A stretch of DNA of 64,000 nucleotides, taken from positions 1,421,001-1,485,000 of the forward strand of contig JBBBDQ010001124.1 of assembly GCA_037127315.1 (NCBI GenBank), given 5' to 3'. The translations under genes and the position numbers were made by a program. Of this stretch, positions 60,310 to 64,000 are shown piece after piece. The notes beneath the pieces were generated by a model, which saw only the letters and a list, made by a program, of their open reading frames with translations, searched no databases and was not told where the DNA came from. The stretch comes from Ascarosepion bandense (taxonomy: Eukaryota; Mollusca; Cephalopoda; Sepiida; Sepiidae). How positions within the stretch are numbered: position 1 is the stretch's first letter; each line of letters begins with the position of its first letter.

Positions 60310-60960
60310 AACAACATGATGCAATTCAGTTCACCCAAAATTTGGAAATGGCATGCTGTACTGCCTGATATTCACACCAGAAACTTCAATATGAACATTT
60401 CAGAGTTTTTGGGTCTCAATATGAGAACAGTGAAAATAATTCAGAAAGTCAGTCAGTTAAGTGCCATACGTGAAACACGCTTGGGCGATCATATCTCGAA
60501 AGAGACATGACTGACCGGGCAGAAGATTATCCCACAGTAGGTTGCCATTGCTTTCTGCGGTAGACTGGTTGCCTGCCAAGGCTATAGAACCCAATCTGTC
60601 CTGTTATTTAACCCATAACTGGAGGGAAGAGACAGATTAATACCTTTCCCAAGGGTATTTGCGAGCAAGTGAATGCAATGAATTCAACTGGAATTTGAAC
60701 TCGGCTCCCCGATTTCCCATTTCGGGCCATTATCCACTGCACCACAATGCACATCCGCTAATTCAGAAAGAATTGGATGATATATTCAATCAACATCATG
60801 GTGTTTAGAGTGATCACTAGTGATGGTGACATTATGCCTCCATTCATCTTCCCACAGAGCCTCACTCTCATCTCGTGTCTTGAGAAGCTAGTGCTGCTCT
60901 GGATAATAACTTTAAACTGTTCATTATTATAGAGGAGTGTCTGGACATCCTAAAAAAAGT
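60310..60960 (+). pseudogene. Tc1/mariner-superfamily transposase relic split by S1
   Basis: Left: FSSPKIWKWHAVLPDIHTRN, FNMNISEFLGLNMRTVKIIQ (DNA-binding region). Right: QKELDDIFNQHH, then VFRVITSDGDIMPPFIFPQS and LTLIS (60810-60875), the same VFGVITSDxxIxPPxIFPQ block as at 43.5 kb. A large internal deletion joins the N-terminal part to the catalytic part. Removing S1 restores a continuous IIQKELD reading. Confidence 0.75.
60449..60758 (-). mobile_element. S1 SINE with 12 bp target-site duplication
   Basis: Full-length, well preserved (TCAGTCAGTTAAGTGCCATACG to CCACTGCACCACAATGCAC). Flanked by TAATTCAGAAAG at 60437-60448 and 60759-60770. Confidence 0.95.
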
Positions 60961-61064
60961 GTTTTCTTAATATTCAGTAAGTGGCAAGTCAAGTTTTCAT
61001 AATTATTCAAGTCACATACTGAATGCCTCCGCCAAGTAACGACAAGGCATTGCTGGTGTTAGGG

Positions 61065-61625
61065 ATGATGGTAAACTGCGTCCTGCAGCAAGGTTTATGA
61101 TTGGGAGGTGGTGAAGAGCATGGAACCACCTCTTAATTGCTGTTGTTCCCAGGTCCACCCTGATCCGGAGTGGTAGTACCTGTTAGGGTCACAGTTATGG
61201 ACAAATAGTTTATCCCCAAACTGGGGTCAAAACATTATGAAAGTATAAAAATACTTTTATAGAAATATTTACAAAAAAATACACTTCTATAAAAAAAAAT
61301 ATGCATTTTTGAAGGAAAAATATTACCAAAAATACATTTTTGAAGGAAAAAAAATAGTCATTAACACATTTTTGAAGAAAAAAAAATATTGCCCTAATAC
61401 ATTTTTGAAGGAAAAAATTATTACCAGCAATACATTTTTAAATACAAAACTAGAAAACATGTTCAGTTTTCTAAGATAAAAAGAATAAAAACAAAAAGTT
61501 TTCATTAAAATCTGACTAAATCAACCTTCTCACTATAACCGAACATTAAAAAAACAAACCTTAAACTCTACCTTTTTGGCATTAAATAACCCACAGAGGT
61601 GTCGATATGCCATTAAACGAAACTC
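61065..61625 (-). mobile_element. E retroposon, copy 5, longest
   Basis: ATGATGGTAAACTGCGTCC, GGTCCACCCTGATCC, CCAAACTGGGGTCAAAACATTATG, then at least six imperfect units of (A)TACA(C)TTTTTGAAGGAAAAA(A)TATTACC (about 30 bp; 61235-61440), CAACCTTCTCACTATAACC, CCTTTTTGGCATTAAATAACCC, GATATGCCATTAAACGAAACTC. The number of internal units explains the length difference between E copies. Confidence 0.75.
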
Positions 61626-61850
61626 AATAATATTTGTGGGAATTTCAAGCGATTTTATTTTTTCTAATTTTAAATAAAATGAAACCTATTTTTGCAGGTT
61701 TTAATTTTTAGAACTTACAAATTAATTTCTTTCAATATTTGTCCTATAATTAATTTTTTTTCAAAACGAAACCTTTTATTTTTTCATTTTGTTATTTATC
61801 CTATAAAAATTAAGAAGTAAATTATATATCTAATGGTAATGGTAAGATAA
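61626..61850. other. Unassigned AT-rich sequence
   Basis: Nothing recognised. Confidence 0.3.
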
Positions 61851-62060
61851 GTCGTTTCTTATAAGGAAACGTTTTTCATTCATTGATCAAGCGGCTCGTA
61901 CTGATTTGAATTGAAATTTGTAGAATCTTTCTCTGAAAACTATCTTTAAGGAAAATAGGTTTTTCAAGTCCTGTATCAGTTTCCACTATTGATGGGGGTT
62001 ACCTTCCTAACCTTTCATTTGAAGTAGCGTGGAATGTCAAGATCTTGATTATGGCATTAT
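61851..62060 (-). repeat. R9 repeat, minus strand
   Basis: GGTAATGGTAAGATAAGTCG, CTTATAAGGAAACG, AAATTTGTAGAATCTTTCTC, AAAATAGGTTTTTCAAGTCC, TACCTTCCTAACCTTTCATTTGAAGTAGCG: reverse of R9 at 9365-9480 and 7.77 kb combined, the longest contiguous R9. Confidence 0.65.
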
Positions 62061-62181
62061 TTTCTCATCGAGTTATATATGATATCCCTATTAGTCATTG
62101 CTCGTACTGTAGGTTCTTCAGTGATGTGGTTTCTGTTGCTAAAAAAAAAATTGTCTTTAATCAAACTTGTGTGTGATATAA

Positions 62182-62800
62182 GGGAGGCCACATTTCGACG
62201 ATGGGGAAGTATTAATGTATTAATGCAGTGTTCTTGACAGCTCCAAAGGAGAGTCTGTAATGTGATAGGTACTGATCTGGTGACTCGACTGCAGCCACTT
62301 CCCCATCGTCGAAATGTGGCCTCCCTTTGTCTGTTCTATAAATACTTTCATGGCTTCTGCTCAGACGAGCTTAAGTCACTGATGCCTCCTCAACAGGTGT
62401 TTACTCGTGCAACGAGACTGGCAACTGGGTCCCACCCATTCACTGTCAGGTTAGCCAAATGCAGACGACAATTCTACTCCTGCAGCTTCTTCTCTCGCAC
62501 TTCCCGCCTGTGGAACTCGCTCCCGTATTCTTGCTTTCCTGATGGCTACAACCTCCAGAAATTTAAATGCAAAGTCAATACTCATCTACTAACCACTGGA
62601 CTCTAGCTCTCTCCCTACCCCCATATAACCTTCCCTTTCTCTCCACCTATGTATCTGTCATCGCACCTGCTTTCTATTGTTCCTTTCTAACTAGTTTGTA
62701 CTCCTCACTCTTTTCTAATTAATCTTTTTACATTTATGTAACCCCCTGCACATCAGTGGTGTTTCCGCCTTGCTCAGGGTGAAATGATTAAAAAAAAAAA
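62182..62800 (+). mobile_element. L-B retrotransposon, youngest copy, with inverted 5' end
   Basis: 114-codon open frame: VTRLQPLPHRRNVASLCLFY, KYFHGFCSDELKSLMPPQQV, ATRLATGSHPFTVRLAKCRR, SRTSRLWNSLPYSCFPDGYN, KCKVNTHLLTTGL, stop at 62606; 3' UTR; tail TGTAACCCCCTGCACATCAGTGG, GGTGTTTCCGCC, GGTGAAATGATT, poly-A. The left end (62182-62210) is a perfect 29 bp inverted copy of 62297-62325 inside the ORF, separated by a short insert. This looks like 5' inversion during insertion. Confidence 0.85.
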
Positions 62801-62930
62801 ATATCAAAATCACTTGAAATTTTCTTGTAACTCTAAATAGTGGGTTTTGTTATTGCATTAATGATATTATCATGATATATTATATTTCAGCTTTGCCACT
62901 GGTACCTCAGATTATTTCATATTCTGCTGG
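62801..62930. other. Unassigned spacer
   Basis: Nothing recognised. Confidence 0.3.
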
Positions 62931-63090
62931 TAATGGTAATTATAACCATTTTCCTACAAGGAAACATTTGGCTTTCGCTGACTAAGCAGCCAGTACTGTT
63001 GTGAGTTGAAATTTATAAAATCTTTCTCTTAAACCAATTTTTTCAAAAGAATAGGTTTTTCAAGTCAATTAGCTGTTATCACTCTTTCAA
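62931..63090 (-). repeat. R9 repeat, minus strand, partial
   Basis: GGTAATGGTAATTATAACC, CTACAAGGAAACATTTGGC, GAAATTTATAAAATCTTTCTC, AGAATAGGTTTTTCAAGTC: colinear with 61851-61970. Confidence 0.6.
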
Positions 63091-63352
63091 GTATTGATTA
63101 GTAGGGGGTTGTAAATTCTCAATAACAAAGTTTGAATTGAAATAAAACTTAAATATATGATGAAAGTGAATTTATACATCTTTAAATTCCCTTTCATCAT
63201 ACGTTTATTCCTATTCTAATCATTGCTTTTTTAAATCAATAAACATTGCTAGAGAGTGAAGGAATTTAAAAAAATGTGGTGTCATGGGAAAAACTGTATT
63301 ATTGTGGGCATGTTTAACTATGTTTGCTAATAGTTTGTTTTTTTTTTAGTTA
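63091..63352. other. Unassigned AT-rich sequence
   Basis: A possible short inverted pair: CCCTTTCATCATACG (63190) against ATATGATGAAAGTG (63157). Otherwise nothing. Confidence 0.3.
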
Positions 63353-64000
63353 GATAATGATGAAGGAAGCATTCCAGAAGTTGAGTAAAGTATTAAGAAA
63401 CAGGACAATTTCGCTAGAAACATAGAAGAGAGTACTGGATTGCTATGTGATGTCGGTTCTTCAATATGGCAGTGAATCTTGGACAATATCTTCGAAGAGG
63501 AAGGAAAAACTTGAAGCAACTGAAATGTGGTTCTACAAAAGCTTACTGGATATAAAGTGGGGGATCATTTCCATATTACAAGCAACATATAAACTGAGCC
63601 CTCACTTTGTGACCACAGCAGTTTCTATACATTTATATTCATAAGATCCAAAAGCACAAGGATGCATTCCAGGAGCTGAGGAGAGTATTAAGAAACAGGA
63701 CAATTTCACTAGAAACAAAGAAGAGAGTACTGGATTGCTATGTGATGTCAGTTCTTCAATATGGCAGTGAATGCTGGACAATATCATCAATGATGAAGGA
63801 AAAACTTGAAGCAACTGAAACGTGGTTCTACAGAAGGATGCTGCGAATATCATGGATCAAGCATGTGAGCAATGATGAGGTTTTGGAAAGGATGGAAATG
63901 AAAAGGAAGTTAATACTGAGCATCAGGAAGATGGGACATGCAATGAGGAAGGAGGGCTTGGAGAACCTGATACTAACAAGGCCAGATGGAGGGAAAAAGA
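63353..64000 (+). mobile_element. L-A retrotransposon with duplication and H palindrome, runs off window
   Basis: EAFQKLSKVLRNRTISLE, RVLDCYVMSVLQYGSESWTI, KLEATEMWFYKSLL, then H (63553-63613), then KIQKHKDAFQELRRVLRN and a second MSVLQYGSECWTISSMMKEK, FYRRMLRISWIKHVSNDEVL, MGHAMRKEGLENLILTRPDG. Same duplicated structure with H at the join as at 17.4 kb, but it shows more 5' sequence. The 3' end is outside the window. Confidence 0.85.

Overview
The window looks like non-coding animal DNA, most likely from a cephalopod mollusc (octopus-like). It is AT-rich, crowded with microsatellites, and packed with decayed transposons: tRNA-derived SINEs ending in (CTGA)n, several non-LTR retrotransposon families, mariner-type DNA transposons, solo LTRs and foldback elements. 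The 5S-like sequences are of animal type. The species assignment is inference. I see no cellular protein-coding gene that I would defend; almost all long open frames are pieces of transposons or low-complexity sequence.

Labels used below (mine, not database names). L-A: non-LTR retrotransposon whose ORF ends in a YGSECWT...GRRDRGRQR block and whose 3' end is a short GAA-rich tail. L-B: a second non-LTR family with a C-terminal block DVASLCLFYKYFH...RLWNSLP and a 3' tail TAACCCCCTGC...GGTGAAATGATTAAAA. L-C: a third, R2-like RT relic. T: a roughly 200 bp non-autonomous element that carries the L-B tail. S1: a roughly 310 bp tRNA-derived SINE with a (CTGA)n end. S2-S4: other tRNA-like SINEs. E: a 450-570 bp retroposon with an internal minisatellite. 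H: a roughly 60 bp palindrome. R5-R10: unclassified dispersed repeats.

Layout. 0-7 kb: L-A relics, two S1 dimers, a tandem S1-derived array and a tandem T array. 7-12 kb: R9 array, 5S-like pair fused to an S1-like SINE, two E copies, a large foldback, L-B and T. 12.6-16.1 kb: a strongly pyrimidine-biased block with a 24 bp minisatellite. 16-21 kb: L-B, S1 dimer, L-A with a nested T dimer, E, S1 and an L-B RT relic. 21-24 kb: S2, R6, a foldback, A-rich repeats and a second 5S-SINE composite. 24.6-26.1 kb: a mariner interrupted by S1. 26-31 kb: L-A copies, a pyrimidine-rich block, and a low-repeat stretch with promoter-like elements near 29.1 kb. 31-40 kb: mariner 5' end, R5/R7 repeats, two good solo LTRs plus one candidate, L-C, a foldback and S1 dimer D. 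40-52 kb: paired R10 copies, L-B, T, S1 and transposase relics, a purine-rich minisatellite and a CpG-rich LTR. 52-64 kb: CA-rich microsatellites, a 43 bp tandem array, a hAT-like relic, L-B, L-A, S1 inside a transposase, E, and an L-B copy with an inverted 5' end.

How they work together: the sequence shows repeated reuse of a few parts. S1 has become a dimer joined by an H palindrome, and that dimer appears to move as one unit because direct repeats flank the whole dimer in two of four copies. S1 has also been fused to a 5S rRNA-like head and an E-like tail. T shares its 3' end with L-B, the expected sign that L-B machinery copies T. These composite retroposons are the best candidates here for something undescribed. 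Identities to known families were judged by eye only; no database search was run.
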